The translations under genes were made by a program, and so were the position numbers. From the NCBI RefSeq assembly GCF_003002955.1, contig NZ_PVTJ01000014.1, positions 1 to 64,000 of the forward strand: a stretch of DNA of 64,000 nt. Reading direction: 5' to 3'. Within the stretch, counting starts at the first letter, position 1, and every line of letters starts with the position of its first letter. The notes beneath the pieces were generated by a model, which saw only the letters and a program-made list of their open reading frames with translations, searched no databases and had not been told where the DNA came from. The DNA comes from Glycomyces artemisiae (GTDB lineage Bacteria > Actinomycetota > Actinomycetes > Mycobacteriales > Micromonosporaceae). Below are positions 1 to 8,116 of the stretch, one piece after another.

Positions 1-79
1 CCAGTTCGGTGAACAGCGGCTCCAGGTGGGCGTACTCGCCGGATTTGGTCCTGCGCTGTTCCTGTCGTGTGTCGGTCAT
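1..79 (-). CDS. N-terminus of SigB/SigF-like sigma factor (partial)
   Basis: Only 26 codons are visible, starting at ATG 77-79 behind a good ribosome site (GGAGGA, spacing about 8). The stretch EYAHLEPLFTEL matches the region just before domain 2 of actinobacterial SigB/SigF-type stress sigma factors, where a Y-x-H-L-x-P-L-F pattern is usual. The rest lies outside the window, so the call rests on one short motif. The frame is the same as that of the upstream MHS transporter, with no stop between them. Confidence 0.45.
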   Translation of the reverse strand, partial: MTDTRQEQRRTKSGEYAHLEPLFTEL

Positions 80-1507
80 TTTCGTCGTCCTCCCGCATGC
101 TGATCGGCCGGGGCGCATGTCGTCCGTCGATGCACATCGGTGCTCCGAAGGGCAGGGGTGCCCTCCGGAGCCCTGTTCTAATCCTCTGCGGGCCTTGGCG
201 ACGAGTTCGTTCACGCGGGCGCGCTCCTCGCGGCCCCACGTCTCCTTCGTCAAGAGGATGCCGACCAGGCCGACGAGCGCGGCGAACAGGTACAGCATCG
301 ACGCGCCGGGCCAGCCGAACTTCCCGACCAGCGCGGCCGCGAGGAGCGGCGCGAACCCGCCGAGCGCGGCGGCGATCTGGTACCCGAGCGAGGCGCCGGA
401 GGTCCTTGTGGCCGTGCGGAACTGCTCGGTCAGCAGCGAGCCCTGCGTGCCGGTGAGGGACGCGTGGATGAGGCCGATGCCGATGACGAACACCGCGACC
501 ACGAGCGCCGGCTCGCCGTCGTTCGTCAAGAGGTACATGGGGAACGCGAAGACCGCGGCCGCGATGCACCCGGCGATGTAGATGGGGCGCCTGCCGATCC
601 GGTCGGTGAGCGTGCCGGCCAGGAACGTCACGGCGATGGCGGTGATGCTCGCGGCGGTGATCGCGCCGAGCGCGACGGGCCGCAGGTCCGGTTCGCGCTC
701 GGAGATGTAGTTCAGCAGGTACGTGGCGGTCGAGTAGTACGCGAACGACTCGACGATGCGCAGGGCGATGACGCGGAGGATGCCGCGCCAGTCGTCGCGC
801 CACGTCGCGATGAACGGGTTCTTCTCGGTCTTCCCGGCGGCCTGCGCCTCCTGGAACTCGGGCGACTCCGAGAGGCGGGAGCGCACGATGAGCGCGACGA
901 TGACGAGGACGGCGCTGAACAGGAACGGCGTGCGCCACTGCCAGTCGCCTTCGAGGGTCGCGCTCCACGCGAACATGCCGGAGGCGAGGGCGATGCCGAG
1001 CGGGTTGCCGGACTGGGGGATCGCGGCGAACATGCCGCGGCGGTGCCACGGCGCGTGCTCGTACGCCATGGTGATCGCGCCGCCCCATTCGGCCCCGAAC
1101 GCGAGGCCCTGGACCATGCGGACGGCGGTGAGGATGATCGGGGCGGCGACGCCGATCTGCGCGTACGTCGGCATGAGGCCGATCGCGAAGGTCGCGGCGC
1201 CCATGACGATCATGGCGCCGACGAGGACGGGCTTGCGGCCGTAGCGGTCGCCGAGGTACCCGCCGACGGCGCCGCCGAGGGGGCGCATGACGAAGCCGAC
1301 CGCGAGGGTCGCGAACGCGAGGAGCGTGCTCGTCAAGGGGTCCTCGGACGGGAAGAACACCGGGCCGAAGTACAGCGCGGCGGCCGTGCCGTAGGCGATG
1401 AAGTCGTAGTTCTCGACGCTGGTGCCCGCGGCCGCCGCGATGGCGGTCTTGACGCGGTCCTTCGAGCCGAGCGGGCTGCGTATGGGGGCGGTCGCTGTCT
1501 GGGTCAT
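1..1507 (-). CDS. MHS-family MFS transporter (frame open to window edge)
   Basis: A polytopic inner-membrane H+ symporter of the metabolite:H+ symporter branch of the MFS (relatives of ShiA and ProP). The protein starts MTQTATAPIRSPL at ATG 1505-1507 behind AAAGGAG. It has the early SVENYDF motif, the MFS loop motif LGDRYGRKPV and a long central cytoplasmic loop (SESPEFQEAQ). It is the last gene of the LacI-small ORF-ribokinase-RpiB operon, 47 bases after rpiB, so it probably imports the pentose or related substrate those enzymes use, although many MHS members carry carboxylates. Similarity to a transporter ends near base 180 (ELVAKARRG). No stop follows in frame: translation continues through a terminator-like hairpin, includes a rare TTA codon at 179-181, and runs into the sigma-like reading frame at base 79. 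This is either a lost stop, a one-base sequence error (a TAG lies in the neighbouring frame at 178-180), or a true fusion. The family is clear; the 3' end is not. Confidence 0.82.
   Translation of the reverse strand, partial: MTQTATAPIRSPLGSKDRVKTAIAAAAGTSVENYDFIAYGTAAALYFGPVFFPSEDPLTSTLLAFATLAVGFVMRPLGGAVGGYLGDRYGRKPVLVGAMIVMGAATFAIGLMPTYAQIGVAAPIILTAVRMVQGLAFGAEWGGAITMAYEHAPWHRRGMFAAIPQSGNPLGIALASGMFAWSATLEGDWQWRTPFLFSAVLVIVALIVRSRLSESPEFQEAQAAGKTEKNPFIATWRDDWRGILRVIALRIVESFAYYSTATYLLNYISEREPDLRPVALGAITAASITAIAVTFLAGTLTDRIGRRPIYIAGCIAAAVFAFPMYLLTNDGEPALVVAVFVIGIGLIHASLTGTQGSLLTEQFRTATRTSGASLGYQIAAALGGFAPLLAAALVGKFGWPGASMLYLFAALVGLVGILLTKETWGREERARVNELVAKARRGLEQGSGGHPCPSEHRCASTDDMRPGRSACGRTTKMTDTRQEQRRTKSGEYAHLEPLFTEL
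142..171 (-). terminator. Strong hairpin after the MHS transporter
   Basis: Two 13-base arms (GCTCCGGAGGGCA and TGCCCTTCGGAGC, minus strand) pair with one G-U wobble around a CCCC loop. There is no long T run, as is common in actinobacterial terminators. It lies where the transporter should have ended and upstream of the sigma-like start, which argues that these were two separate transcription units. Confidence 0.65.
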
Positions 1508-1554
1508 GCGGGGGATCTCCTTTGATCGGTGCCGGGAGCGGATGGGCGGGCAGG

Positions 1555-1992
1555 TCAGTCGAGGGCGTTGAGCTTGGCGACGCGGCGGCGCGTGTCCTCG
1601 TCGTCGTCGAAGACGGCGCCGAGGAACTCGCGCACGATGTCGGGGACGAGCGCGTGGGGGACGAGCCAGGCGCCCATGGCGATCGCGTTCGCGTCGTCGT
1701 GCTCGACGGCCTGGTGCGCGGAGTACGGCTCGTGGGCGAGCCCGCAGCGGATGCCGCTGAGCTTGTTCGCGGCCATGACCGCGCCCTGGCCGGTGCCGCA
1801 CACGAGGATCGCGCGGTCGGCGCGCCCGTCCTGGACCGGACGGCAGGTGTCCTGCGTGATGTCCGGGAAGTCGACGGGCTCGGTGCTGCCGGTGCCGCAG
1901 TCGAGGACCTCGTGCCCCAGGCCCTCGATCACCTGGCGGACGGTGTCCTTCATGGGGAAGCCGGCGTGGTCGGCTCCGAGCGCGATCCTCAT
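1555..1992 (-). CDS. rpiB: Ribose-5-phosphate isomerase B / LacAB-family isomerase
   Basis: A 145-aa cytoplasmic enzyme interconverting ribose 5-phosphate and ribulose 5-phosphate (or a related sugar phosphate). It has the family N-terminus GADHAG (6-11), a DFPD segment (41-44) at the substrate site, and the anion-binding loop CGTGQG with the catalytic base Cys65; HDDANAIAMG follows near 98-107. Full length for RpiB. Its ATG overlaps the ribokinase stop by 4 bases (ATGA), so the two are translationally coupled, and the transporter follows 47 bases later. With ribokinase it forms a plausible route for an imported pentose into the pentose phosphate pathway. Some actinobacterial RpiB paralogues act on other sugar phosphates, so the exact substrate is open. 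Confidence 0.9.
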   Translation of the reverse strand: MRIALGADHAGFPMKDTVRQVIEGLGHEVLDCGTGSTEPVDFPDITQDTCRPVQDGRADRAILVCGTGQGAVMAANKLSGIRCGLAHEPYSAHQAVEHDDANAIAMGAWLVPHALVPDIVREFLGAVFDDDEDTRRRVAKLNALD

Positions 1993-3083
1993 CGAGTGGT
2001 GTTCCTTTCGGTTGCGGCGGTAGGCCTCTCGGCGTTGAGTCGCCGGACCTCGTCCCGGTGCGGGATCGAGGCGGAGGCCCCTGGTCGGGTGACCGCGAGC
2101 GACGCGGCGTCGAGGGCGCGCCGGAGCCGTTCGCGCAGCGGCAGCTCGGCGAGCGCCGCGAAGTAGCCGGCGAACGTGTCGCCAGCTGCGGTGGTGTCGA
2201 CGGCCTCGACCCGGCGGGCCGCGGCGCGTCCGGTCTCGCCGCCGACGCGGTACACCGCGCCTTCGGCGCCGAGGGTGCAGATGACGTCGGCCCCGGTCGC
2301 CGCGGCGACCGCGGCGACCAGTCGGTCCACCGGCGTTTCGATTCCGGTCGGCCGGATCGGCGCGGTCCCTTCGGAACCGGTCCGCGGGACCGCGGCCGGT
2401 CGGGTGCCGCTGTTCGAATTCAGGGCCGGGGGGATGTCGGCGGCGCCGAGTAGCGTTGCGAGTCGTCCGAGTTCGTGCTCGTTCACCAGCAGGAGGTCAT
2501 GCCCATCGACCAGTTCCTCTGAGGACTCCGGTGCCGGAGCCGCATTCCAGACGACCGCCGCGCCCGCCTCGCGGGCCAGCCCCGCGGCGAGTCGGGAGGT
2601 CGCCGCCGGGACCTCGTTCTGGAGCAGCACCACGTCGCCGGGGCCGAGCGTCCGGCACGCCTCCTGAACGGCCGCATCCGGAATCGCGCGGTTCGCCCCC
2701 GCGACGACGACGATCGAGTTCTCGGCGGCATCGTCGATGAACACGAAGGCGCGGCCCGACGGGACGCCGTCCAGGCGCGCGACGCCGGCGGTGCCGACCC
2801 CGTCGGCATCGAGCGCCGCGAGCAGCGGACCGCCGTCGCCCGCGCCGACGGCCCCGACCATCCGCACCTCGGCCCCCGCGCGGGCCGCGGCGACGGCCTG
2901 GTTGGCGCCCTTCCCGCCGAGCGCGGTGTCCGCCGACCGCGCGCCCACGGTCTCTCCGGGCCCGGGGAACCGCTGCACGCGAACGGCATCGTCGATGTTG
3001 ACGCTGCCGACCACGAGCACACGGGTGCGCCGGCGATCGCCGTCGGCGGCAGCGGACGACGAGGGCGCGATCGGGGTGCTCAT
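1989..3083 (-). CDS. rbsK: Ribokinase (PfkB family) with an unusual insertion
   Basis: ATP-dependent sugar kinase, probably ribose to ribose 5-phosphate. It shows the PfkB features GSVNIDD near 26-32, GGKGAN (56-61) and the catalytic anion hole DTTAAGDTF (296-304, base Asp302). At 364 aa it is about 55 residues longer than usual. The excess is a polar N-terminal tail (1-20) and an in-frame, low-complexity Pro/Thr/Gly insertion at about 221-253 between the nucleotide-binding strands. The insertion DNA (about 2322-2422) is rich in inverted repeats such as GGTCCGCGGGACC. ATG 3081-3083 sits behind GGAGGTG and overlaps the stop of the preceding small ORF; its own stop overlaps the rpiB start. Confidence 0.88.
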   Translation of the reverse strand: MSTPIAPSSSAAADGDRRRTRVLVVGSVNIDDAVRVQRFPGPGETVGARSADTALGGKGANQAVAAARAGAEVRMVGAVGAGDGGPLLAALDADGVGTAGVARLDGVPSGRAFVFIDDAAENSIVVVAGANRAIPDAAVQEACRTLGPGDVVLLQNEVPAATSRLAAGLAREAGAAVVWNAAPAPESSEELVDGHDLLLVNEHELGRLATLLGAADIPPALNSNSGTRPAAVPRTGSEGTAPIRPTGIETPVDRLVAAVAAATGADVICTLGAEGAVYRVGGETGRAAARRVEAVDTTAAGDTFAGYFAALAELPLRERLRRALDAASLAVTRPGASASIPHRDEVRRLNAERPTAATERNTTR

Positions 3084-3259
3084 GCGGCACCTCCGGCCGG
3101 GCCGGTGGCGAGCACCATGGCGCGACGCGAAGCCGCGCGGGCGCGGCCTGCCCGGTCGTGCGCTCGTGATGCGAGGCGGCCGCTCGACGGAGAGGGCACG
3201 GGGACGCGCACCGCGCGGCAGCGGTCCGCGGTGTCGGGATTCGGGCTGCGGTCGGTCAT
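3080..3259 (-). CDS. 59-aa small ORF coupled between LacI and ribokinase
   Basis: No family recognised. The ATG (3257-3259) overlaps the LacI stop as ATGA and has GGAAGTG upstream; its TGA overlaps the ribokinase ATG in the same way. The product is Arg/Ala-rich, polar, with no membrane segment or signal. The perfect 4-base coupling at both ends suggests that it is translated, either as a small protein or simply as a bridge keeping ribosomes moving from the regulator gene to the kinase gene. It could instead be a chance frame left by intergenic decay. Confidence 0.4.
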   Translation of the reverse strand: MTDRSPNPDTADRCRAVRVPVPSPSSGRLASRAHDRAGRARAASRRAMVLATGPAGGAA

Positions 3260-4260
3260 GCGGCACTTCCCGCGGAGCGGTCGATGAAGGTGGTGGCGAT
3301 GCGCTGCGAAGTTGCGGTGCCGCCGTTGATGAGGGCGAGGAGGCCGCGGACTCCGGCGCGGCCGATCTCGGGGGCGTCGTTCTTCACCGCGCTCACGGGC
3401 GGGGACATGAAGGCGAACCACTCGACGTCGTCGAAGGACACGAACTCGATGAGCGAGGCCGCTTCGGCGCCGAGTCGCTCGTGGACGGCGCGCATGGCGC
3501 CCAGGGTCGTCTGGCCGTTGGCGCCGAAGACCGCCGTCGGGAGCGCCCCGCGGTCGAGGATGCGGAGCATCGCCTCGGCGGCGCCGTCGGCGAGGAAGTC
3601 GCCCGCGTCGACCAGGGCGTCGTCGGTGCAGATCCCGTGCGCTTCGCGCCCGGCCAGGTAGGCGTCGTGGCGCTCCGCGCCCGTCGAGAACGTCTCCGGG
3701 CCGCCGATGAAGGCGACGTCGCGATGCCCGCGGCGCTGGAGCCACTTGAGCGCCTGGGCCACGCCGCCCGCGTTGTCGGTGCCGTACAGCGGCGCGTCAA
3801 CGCCCTCGATCGACCGGTTGAGCAGCACGATCGGCAGGTCCGAGGCGAGCAGCGCCTCCAGGCGCGGCGTCTTGGGGCCCTGCGGCGACAGCAGGAGCCC
3901 GTCGATGCGCTGCGAGGCGAAGACGTCGAGCACGGCGTCCGCCTGCGCCGCGTCCTCGTTGGCGTTCGCGAGGATCACCGTGTAGCCGTGGGCGCGCGCC
4001 TCCTGCTCGGCCGCGTGGGCGAGCTCCGAGAAGAACGGGTTGCGGATGTCGGAGACGAGGAGCCCGAGGACGTCGGTGCGGGCGCGGCGCAGGGAGCGGG
4101 CCGGGCCGTTGGCGATGTAGCCGAGTTCGGCGGCGGCGGCGAGCACGCGGCTGCGCGAGTCGGGGGAGGTCTGCGGACTGCCGCTGAGCACCCGGGAGGC
4201 GGTGCCGACGGCGACCCCGGCCCGCGCCGCGACGTCCTTGATCGTGGCCAACGGTGCCAC
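3256..4260 (-). CDS. LacI-family repressor of the ribokinase operon
   Basis: A 334-aa sugar-responsive repressor. N-terminal LacI helix-turn-helix (ATIKDVAARAGVAVGTASRVLSG split over residues 5-27) with the hinge-helix region NGPARSLRR, followed by a periplasmic-binding-protein-like sensor domain (LGLLVSDIRNPFF onward). It is the first gene of the operon with ribokinase, rpiB and the MHS transporter and probably represses it, binding the palindromes just upstream. The GTG at 4258-4260 lies almost on the ribosome site; TTG 4249-4251, which would give the canonical start MATIKDVA with GAGAGG at proper spacing, is an equally good or better start. Confidence 0.9.
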   Translation of the reverse strand: MAPLATIKDVAARAGVAVGTASRVLSGSPQTSPDSRSRVLAAAAELGYIANGPARSLRRARTDVLGLLVSDIRNPFFSELAHAAEQEARAHGYTVILANANEDAAQADAVLDVFASQRIDGLLLSPQGPKTPRLEALLASDLPIVLLNRSIEGVDAPLYGTDNAGGVAQALKWLQRRGHRDVAFIGGPETFSTGAERHDAYLAGREAHGICTDDALVDAGDFLADGAAEAMLRILDRGALPTAVFGANGQTTLGAMRAVHERLGAEAASLIEFVSFDDVEWFAFMSPPVSAVKNDAPEIGRAGVRGLLALINGGTATSQRIATTFIDRSAGSAA

Positions 4261-4555
4261 CTCTCTGTGGTTCCTCTGCGGTCATGGATTCCATTCTCAT
4301 GGAATCGTTTCCATGACGGAAACGTTTCCACCGTAACACCGGCCCGGACGGGAACGCAACCCCCGTCATGCCGGATCGTCCGCAGAGCAGGGCCCGAAAC
4401 ACCGGCCACCGGACGGGCCGCGTCCGTCCCGACCAGCGCTCCCGCGGCTCACGCGCCTCCCCGGTCAACGGAACTTGAAATAGACTCCTATGATTCAGTC
4501 AGTCCAGCCGGTGCTCGCACCCACGTGCGGCGATCGACGATCCGAAGGGGGAGCC
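4261..4555. other. Divergent intergenic region between two LacI-type regulators
   Basis: 295 bases. The left part holds the palindromic operators of the leftward operon. The right part has a partial palindrome TGAA...TTCA at 4476-4497 containing TATGAT (4489-4494), a possible -10 element and autoregulatory site for the rightward LacI gene. The middle (about 4335-4465) shows no recognisable structure. Confidence 0.45.
4285..4330 (-). promoter_or_regulatory. Tandem LacI-type operators upstream of the pentose operon
   Basis: Two near-identical palindromes, TGGAATCGTTTCCA (4300-4313) and GGAAACGTTTCC (4318-4329), with a third degenerate half (TGGATTCCA, 4285-4293). A central CG in a GGAANCGNTTCC frame is typical of LacI/GalR-family sites. 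They lie 25-70 bases upstream of the LacI start, in an AT-richer patch, and are probably bound by that regulator. Confidence 0.72.
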
Positions 4556-5572
4556 GTGGGCGACAAGCGCCGTCCGGCGGCGAAGGGCAAAACCCCCGCG
4601 ACCATCTACGACATCGCGCGCATCACCGGCGTCAACCCCTCGACCGTCTCCCGGGCCCTCAACCAGCCCGGCCGCGTCAGCGCCAGCACCGAGCAGCGCA
4701 TCCGCGAGGCCGCCGCCGACCTCGGCTACCGCACCAACCCGATGGCCCGCGCCCTCCCCACCGGCAAGACCGGCACCCTCGGCCTCCTCGTCTCCGACCT
4801 CACCAACCCCGTCTACTTCGACCTGGTGCGCGGCGCCGAGCGGATCGCCCGCGAGCACGACACGATGCTCATCTTCGCCGACTCCCAGGAGTCGCCCGAG
4901 CTCGAACGCTCCACGGCCGAGCGCCTTCAGATCGCCGTCGACGGCCTCCTCCTCGTCGCCTCCCGCCTCGAAGACGCCCAGATCCAGGAACTGGCCGCCG
5001 CCAAGCCGATCGTGGCCGTCAACCGCCCCGTCCCCGGCGTCCCCTCCGTCGCCCCCGACGTGCAGCCCGGCATGGTCGAGTCCCTCGACCTCCTCCACGG
5101 CCTCGGCCACCGCCGCATCGCCTACCTCGCCGGACCCGAGGCCTCCTGGATGAACGGCATGAAGTGGGTGACCGCCCACGACCTCGCCGTCGACCGCGGC
5201 ATGTCCATCGTGGAGATCCAGTCCTCCGCGCCGACCCGCGAAGGCGGCACCGAGGCGTTCGCCGACGTCATGGCCGCCGACGTCACCGCCGTCCTCGCCT
5301 ACAACGACCTCATCGCCCTCGGCCTCATCGGCGCCTGCCAGCAGCACGGCGTCGCCGTCCCCCGCGATCTGAGCCTCATCGGCTTCGACGACATCTTCGG
5401 CGCCGACCTGTCCGCGCCCGCGCTCTCCACCGTCCGCTGCTCCTGGGGCGACATGGGCTCCCGCGCCGTCTCGAAGCTCCTGGGCGCCATCGAAGGCGAC
5501 GCCAGCGGCGCCGAGCTCAACCTCCCGACCGAGTTCGTCTCCCGCGCCTCGGTCGCCGCTCCCGGCCGCTAG
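4556..5572 (+). CDS. LacI-family transcriptional regulator
   Basis: A 338-aa regulator with N-terminal LacI helix-turn-helix (TIYDIARITGVNPSTVSRAL) preceded by a basic tail, hinge segment NPMARALPTGKTGTLG, and a sugar-binding sensor domain ending in LSLIGFDDIF. I chose GTG 4556 because AAGGGGG sits just upstream and the reading further upstream looks intergenic. It stands alone, divergent from the pentose operon; its stop overlaps the stop of the lipid kinase on the other strand (shared CTAG). No target is obvious beyond its own promoter region. Confidence 0.88.
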   Translation: MGDKRRPAAKGKTPATIYDIARITGVNPSTVSRALNQPGRVSASTEQRIREAAADLGYRTNPMARALPTGKTGTLGLLVSDLTNPVYFDLVRGAERIAREHDTMLIFADSQESPELERSTAERLQIAVDGLLLVASRLEDAQIQELAAAKPIVAVNRPVPGVPSVAPDVQPGMVESLDLLHGLGHRRIAYLAGPEASWMNGMKWVTAHDLAVDRGMSIVEIQSSAPTREGGTEAFADVMAADVTAVLAYNDLIALGLIGACQQHGVAVPRDLSLIGFDDIFGADLSAPALSTVRCSWGDMGSRAVSKLLGAIEGDASGAELNLPTEFVSRASVAAPGR

Positions 5573-6498
5573 CGCACCCGGACCGCCCGCTCCTGCACCG
5601 AGACCGCGAACGACGCCGTCTCGCCGAGGTCGTCGCCGTCGACCTCCAGCATGAGCGGCCGCGACAGCTCCACCGACAGCGTCCGCGCCCGCCCGTGCTC
5701 CGCCGTGTCGGCGCTGGCGGCCCGGTCCTGTCCGGTGATGAGGCGCCGGACCCCGTTGTCCCACACGAAGGACCGGAGCGTGTCGATCCACTGCCCCACG
5801 CCTTCGGCGCTGAGCAGCAGCAGGTCCAGCTCGCCGTCCGTGGGGTCGGCGTCGGGGAGCAGCCGGATGCCGCCCTGGAGGGTCCCGCAGTTGCCGACGA
5901 GCAGCGTGTGCCCCGAGGTGCGCTCGGGGGCGCCGCCGTCCACCGCGAGGTCGATGTCCACGACCTCGGTCGCGTTCACCGCCCGCCCCAGCGACTCCAC
6001 ATAGGCCAGCCAGCCGACGCGGCTCTTGAGGTCGTCGTCGGTCTCGGCGATCATGTGCGCGTCGATCCCGAAGCCCAGCAGCACGGCGAACGCGCTGCGC
6101 ACGGCCTCGCCGTCCACGTCGGCCTCGACCCAGCCGAGGTCGATCGCCGCGGCCCGGCCTTCGAACGCCCGCTCCATGGCCTTGCCGAGGTTGTTGAGCG
6201 GCACGCCGAGGTTCCGCGCGAGGAGGTTCCCGGTCCCCATCGGGACGATCCCCAGTTCGGCCCGCGCGCCGGTCGCGGCGAGCCGCTCGGCGACGGCCCG
6301 CACGGTCCCGTCGCCGCCCGCGGCCACGACCACGTCGGCCCCGGTCCGGAGCGCCTCGTCGGTCGCGCCGCGCCCGGGGTCGTCGGGGCTCGTCTCGTGC
6401 CACGTGAGCGCCGCGTCGGTCGCGGGAAGGGCCTTGCGCAGGTCCTCGCGCACGGTCTTCGACGGGTTCCACACGATCGCGATCCGGTCGCCTGCCAT
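5569..6498 (-). CDS. Diacylglycerol kinase-family lipid kinase
   Basis: A 309-aa ATP-dependent lipid kinase of the DagK/YegS family, acting at the inner membrane face on diacylglycerol-like or sphingoid-like lipids. The nucleotide loop GGDGT is at 61-65, the second conserved motif GTGN at 88-91, and the C-terminal beta-rich domain carries GFGIDAHM. Start ATG 6496-6498 follows AAGGAG; an upstream in-frame extension lacks a ribosome site. Monocistronic, between convergent and co-oriented neighbours. The lipid substrate cannot be told from sequence. Confidence 0.87.
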   Translation of the reverse strand: MAGDRIAIVWNPSKTVREDLRKALPATDAALTWHETSPDDPGRGATDEALRTGADVVVAAGGDGTVRAVAERLAATGARAELGIVPMGTGNLLARNLGVPLNNLGKAMERAFEGRAAAIDLGWVEADVDGEAVRSAFAVLLGFGIDAHMIAETDDDLKSRVGWLAYVESLGRAVNATEVVDIDLAVDGGAPERTSGHTLLVGNCGTLQGGIRLLPDADPTDGELDLLLLSAEGVGQWIDTLRSFVWDNGVRRLITGQDRAASADTAEHGRARTLSVELSRPLMLEVDGDDLGETASFAVSVQERAVRVR

Positions 6499-6539
6499 CG
6501 TCGTCTCCTTGTCGCGCACGGGTGCTCAGACTAGCGACC

Positions 6540-7496
6540 TCACGCGACCTCCACGACGACCTTCCCCTGATTGTCCCCGGCGGCGAGCCGCCGGAACGCC
6601 GCGGGCGCCTCCGCGAGCGGGTACACCCTGTCGATGACGGGCGCTACCGCGCCGTCGAGCACGAGGGCCGTCACCGCTTCGAGCTCGGCCCGCGACTGCG
6701 GCACCGCGAGCACCCGGACCCGCTTCCGGGACCCGATCCCCGCGGCGGGCCCGGCGACGAGCACCGCGAGGAGGATCCGCGCGTGCCCGCCGACCATGAG
6801 GTACCGGCCGCCGGGGCGCAGCGCCCGCTGCACGCGGAACGGCGAGCGGTGCCCCACCAGGTCCACGACCCGGTCCCAGGCCCCGCGCCGGTCGGCCCAG
6901 TCCTCGTCCTCGAACGCGATCGCGTCGTCGGCGCCGACGCGCCGCAGGTAGTCCGCCTTGTCGGCCCGGTCCACCGCGGTCACCTCGGCACCGAAGTGCT
7001 TGGCGAGCCCGATCACCATCGCGCCCCCGGCCCCGCCCGCGCCGTTGACGAGCACCTTCTCGCCGTCCTTGACCCCCGCGGTCGCCTTGAGCGCGATGCA
7101 GCCCGCCTGCGGGATCGCCGCCGCGTCCACGAAGGACAACCGGGCGGGCTTGCGGGCGAGGAGCGCCGGCGGCGTCGCCACGTACTCGGCAAGACCGCCT
7201 CGGTACCCCAGCAGCTCCCCGAAGACCTCGTCGCCGGGCGCGTACTCGGTGACGGCGCTTCCGACCGCTTCGACCACACCCGCCACATCGGACCCGGGTA
7301 CGGGTCTCCGCGGAGCGCGCAGCCCGCCGAGCCTGGCGTAGAACGGGCTCCCGGCGAGGTTCTCGCGGTCCGAGCCGTTGAGCGACGCGGCCCTGACCTT
7401 GACGAGCACCTCACCCTCCGCGGGCTCGGGGCGGGGGAGCTCGCCCAGTCCGATCTCGTCGGGGCTCCCGTATCGATGCTGGACGACGGCTCGCAT
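6540..7496 (-). CDS. Zinc-independent MDR quinone oxidoreductase
   Basis: A 318-aa medium-chain dehydrogenase/reductase of the quinone oxidoreductase type. GroES-like N-terminal domain (MRAVVQHRYGSPDEIGLGEL), then a Rossmann domain with NGAGGAGGAMVIGLAKHFGA for NADPH. The Cys ligands of the zinc alcohol dehydrogenases are absent, as in QOR proteins. Predicted to reduce quinones or related alpha,beta-unsaturated carbonyls in the cytoplasm. ATG 7494-7496 has AGGAG upstream. The gap to the lipid kinase is 41 bases, so the two may share a transcript, but no functional link is evident. Confidence 0.87.
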   Translation of the reverse strand: MRAVVQHRYGSPDEIGLGELPRPEPAEGEVLVKVRAASLNGSDRENLAGSPFYARLGGLRAPRRPVPGSDVAGVVEAVGSAVTEYAPGDEVFGELLGYRGGLAEYVATPPALLARKPARLSFVDAAAIPQAGCIALKATAGVKDGEKVLVNGAGGAGGAMVIGLAKHFGAEVTAVDRADKADYLRRVGADDAIAFEDEDWADRRGAWDRVVDLVGHRSPFRVQRALRPGGRYLMVGGHARILLAVLVAGPAAGIGSRKRVRVLAVPQSRAELEAVTALVLDGAVAPVIDRVYPLAEAPAAFRRLAAGDNQGKVVVEVA

Positions 7497-7709
7497 GGCG
7501 GACTCCTGTCTCGCGCCGGAACGTCCAGCATAGACGGACTCGCCACTGCCCCGGCATGGCGAACCCGATCGCTTCGCACCCCCTGGGGGCCTTGACAATC
7601 ACCCGTGCACCGAGGCAGTGTGATCACCAGCACATCGAGTTGCCTCGATGTGCTCGACAGGCCCGCGCCCACCTCGCGGAGCCCCGCTAATTGAAGAAGG
7701 AGTCAGCGC

Positions 7710-8039
7710 ATGTCCACTCTCTCGCAGCCGGTGCGCGGTGCCGCCGCGGCGCGCCCCCAGTCCCTGCGCGGCCCGATCCGCCTGGTGCTGGCGCTCGCCG
7801 CCGGACTCGTCGTCGCCGTCCTCTGCGCCGCCGCCTTCGGCTCGGTCGGCACGCCGCCGGCGCGGGCGGTCGCCGTGGCGGTCGCGGCCTGCTTCGGGCT
7901 CACCGTCGTCTGGCAGCGATGGCGCTTCGCCCGCACCCGCACCAGGCTCGTCACGGGGATCGCGCTCCTCGTCGCCTGCTACGCCGCCGCCGTCGCGGTC
8001 TTCCTGGTGTCGTTCGACGTCGCGTTCCCCGCCTCCTGA
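7710..8039 (+). CDS. Small three-helix membrane protein
   Basis: A 109-aa protein of unknown function. After a polar N-terminus (1-20) there are three hydrophobic stretches: about 21-44, 50-67 and 79-103, with Arg-rich loops (WQRWRFARTRTR) that would be cytoplasmic by the positive-inside rule. No signal peptidase site. ATG 7710 follows GAAGGAG. It is monocistronic, ending at a strong terminator. No family recognised. Confidence 0.72.
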   Translation: MSTLSQPVRGAAAARPQSLRGPIRLVLALAAGLVVAVLCAAAFGSVGTPPARAVAVAVAACFGLTVVWQRWRFARTRTRLVTGIALLVACYAAAVAVFLVSFDVAFPAS

Positions 8040-8050
8040 CCACCTTCCGC

Positions 8051-8081
8051 GGGCGCCCGGACCCCGGTCCGGGCGCCCTTT
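8051..8081 (+). terminator. Rho-independent terminator
   Basis: A perfect 13-base stem, GGGCGCCCGGACC with GGTCCGGGCGCCC, and a 2-base loop followed by TTT. It closes the small membrane protein gene and insulates the amino-sugar operon downstream. Confidence 0.88.
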
Positions 8082-8116
8082 CCGTGCGCCGCGATGAAAT
8101 TTATTCTCCTGAAGCG

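Noticed and set aside
2737-6534. Very long open frames antisense to real genes, here 1265 codons on the plus strand
   Set aside because: Composition is Arg/Gly/Pro-rich with no domain; it shadows ribokinase, LacI and lipid kinase genes and reflects the scarcity of stops in GC-rich DNA. The same applies to frames at 8991-11333, 12119-15280, 21868-23475, 47534-50635 and 51424-54684.
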